Shown here one piece after another: positions 6,846 to 7,167 of a DNA stretch of 7,167 bases. Below the pieces are notes generated by a model, which worked only from the letters and a program-made list of their open reading frames with translations, ran no database searches and had not been told where the DNA came from. Every line of letters begins with the position of its first letter. Within the stretch, counting starts at the first letter, position 1. Origin of the DNA: Candidatus Bathyarchaeota archaeon (GTDB lineage: Archaea; Thermoproteota; Bathyarchaeia; Bathyarchaeales; Bathycorpusculaceae); assembly GCA_018396615.1 (NCBI GenBank), contig JAGTQT010000018.1, forward strand, positions 15,545 through 22,711. The letters run 5' to 3'. The translations under genes and the position numbers were made by a program.

Positions 6846-7167
6846 ATGGCGAAAGAAAAACTCAAAATAGCCTTCTACTGGGCAGCAAGCTGCGGCGGAT
6901 GCGAAATCGCCGTGCTAGACATAAATGAAAAAATACTTGACGTGCTACAGTTAGCGGACATAGTCTTCTGGCCTGTGGCAATGGACATCAAGTACAAAGA
7001 CGTTGAAAACATGCCTGACAAGTACATCGACATCTGCTTTTTCAATGGCTCAATAAGAAACGAGGAACAGGAACACATGGCAAAGCTTCTAAGGAAAAAG
7101 GCGAAAACACTTGTAGCCTTTGGCTCATGCGCACACGAGGGATGCATTCCAGGTCTCGCAAACCTTC
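6846..7167 (+). CDS. mvhG: MvhG-type [NiFe]-hydrogenase small subunit (3'-truncated)
   Basis: ATG 6846 is one base after the hdrB stop, with AGGTGG eight bases upstream. 107 residues are visible and the frame runs off the window. The N-terminus reads YWAASCGGCE (C16, C19), the CxxC that in hydrogenase small subunits (and the related 20 kDa complex I subunit) ligates the proximal [4Fe-4S] cluster. It is followed by the MvhG-like stretches EIAVLDINEKILDV and DIVFWPVAMD, then FFNGSIR and GSCAHEGCIPGLANL with C95. Family members I recall have Gly-Gly before IPGL; here the second Gly is Cys (C100). The small subunit would receive electrons from a NiFe large subunit (MvhA), expected next but outside the window, and pass them to MvhD. 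Whether a true hydrogenase is encoded depends on that large subunit retaining its four nickel-binding cysteines. Confidence 0.9.
   Translation, partial: MAKEKLKIAFYWAASCGGCEIAVLDINEKILDVLQLADIVFWPVAMDIKYKDVENMPDKYIDICFFNGSIRNEEQEHMAKLLRKKAKTLVAFGSCAHEGCIPGLANL

Noticed and set aside
1..7167. Promoter, terminator, tRNA, CRISPR or mobile element
   Set aside because: There is no intergenic stretch longer than one base, and I saw no repeat array, transposase-like gene or RNA gene pattern.

Overview
The window lies inside one tightly packed, plus-strand operon for cytosolic electron transfer. It holds seven genes. The first is cut at its 5' end and the last at its 3' end, so neither the operon promoter nor its terminator is in view. 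Apart from one-base gaps between genes, every base is coding. Junctions are ATGA overlaps or spacings of 0 to 1 base, and most starts have a GGAGG-type ribosome binding site inside the preceding gene. This points to a single co-translated complex.

Layout: (1) 2-1216, C-terminal part of a GltD-like NAD(P)H/FAD oxidoreductase with a 2[4Fe-4S] tail; (2) 1218-1973, an MvhD-type [2Fe-2S] subunit with an unusual C-terminal extension ending in a winged-helix-like segment; (3) 1975-4998, a 1007-residue tandem HdrA with two flavin modules; (4) 4995-5435, a canonical MvhD; (5) 5432-5956, HdrC; (6) 5957-6844, HdrB with two complete CCG cysteine motifs; (7) 6846-7167+, start of an MvhG-type hydrogenase small subunit.

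Working model (inference): HdrA is the flavin-based electron-bifurcating centre. HdrC and HdrB carry electrons to a disulfide-type (heterodisulfide-like) reduction site. The canonical MvhD and MvhG form the entry branch from a hydrogenase-like module. The GltD-like protein with its own MvhD looks like a second entry or exit branch for NAD(P)H. In both halves, a flavoprotein ending in the same type of 2[4Fe-4S] tail is followed directly by an MvhD, which suggests two docking units converging on one Hdr core.

Organism: an anaerobe. Mid-range GC, the Hdr/Mvh gene set and Lys/Glu-rich proteins suit an uncultured archaeon, for example a Bathyarchaeia-like lineage. Similar HdrA-MvhD-HdrCB clusters also occur in sulfate-reducing and syntrophic bacteria, so the assignment is tentative. 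No RNA genes, mobile elements, CRISPR arrays or long non-coding stretches were seen.
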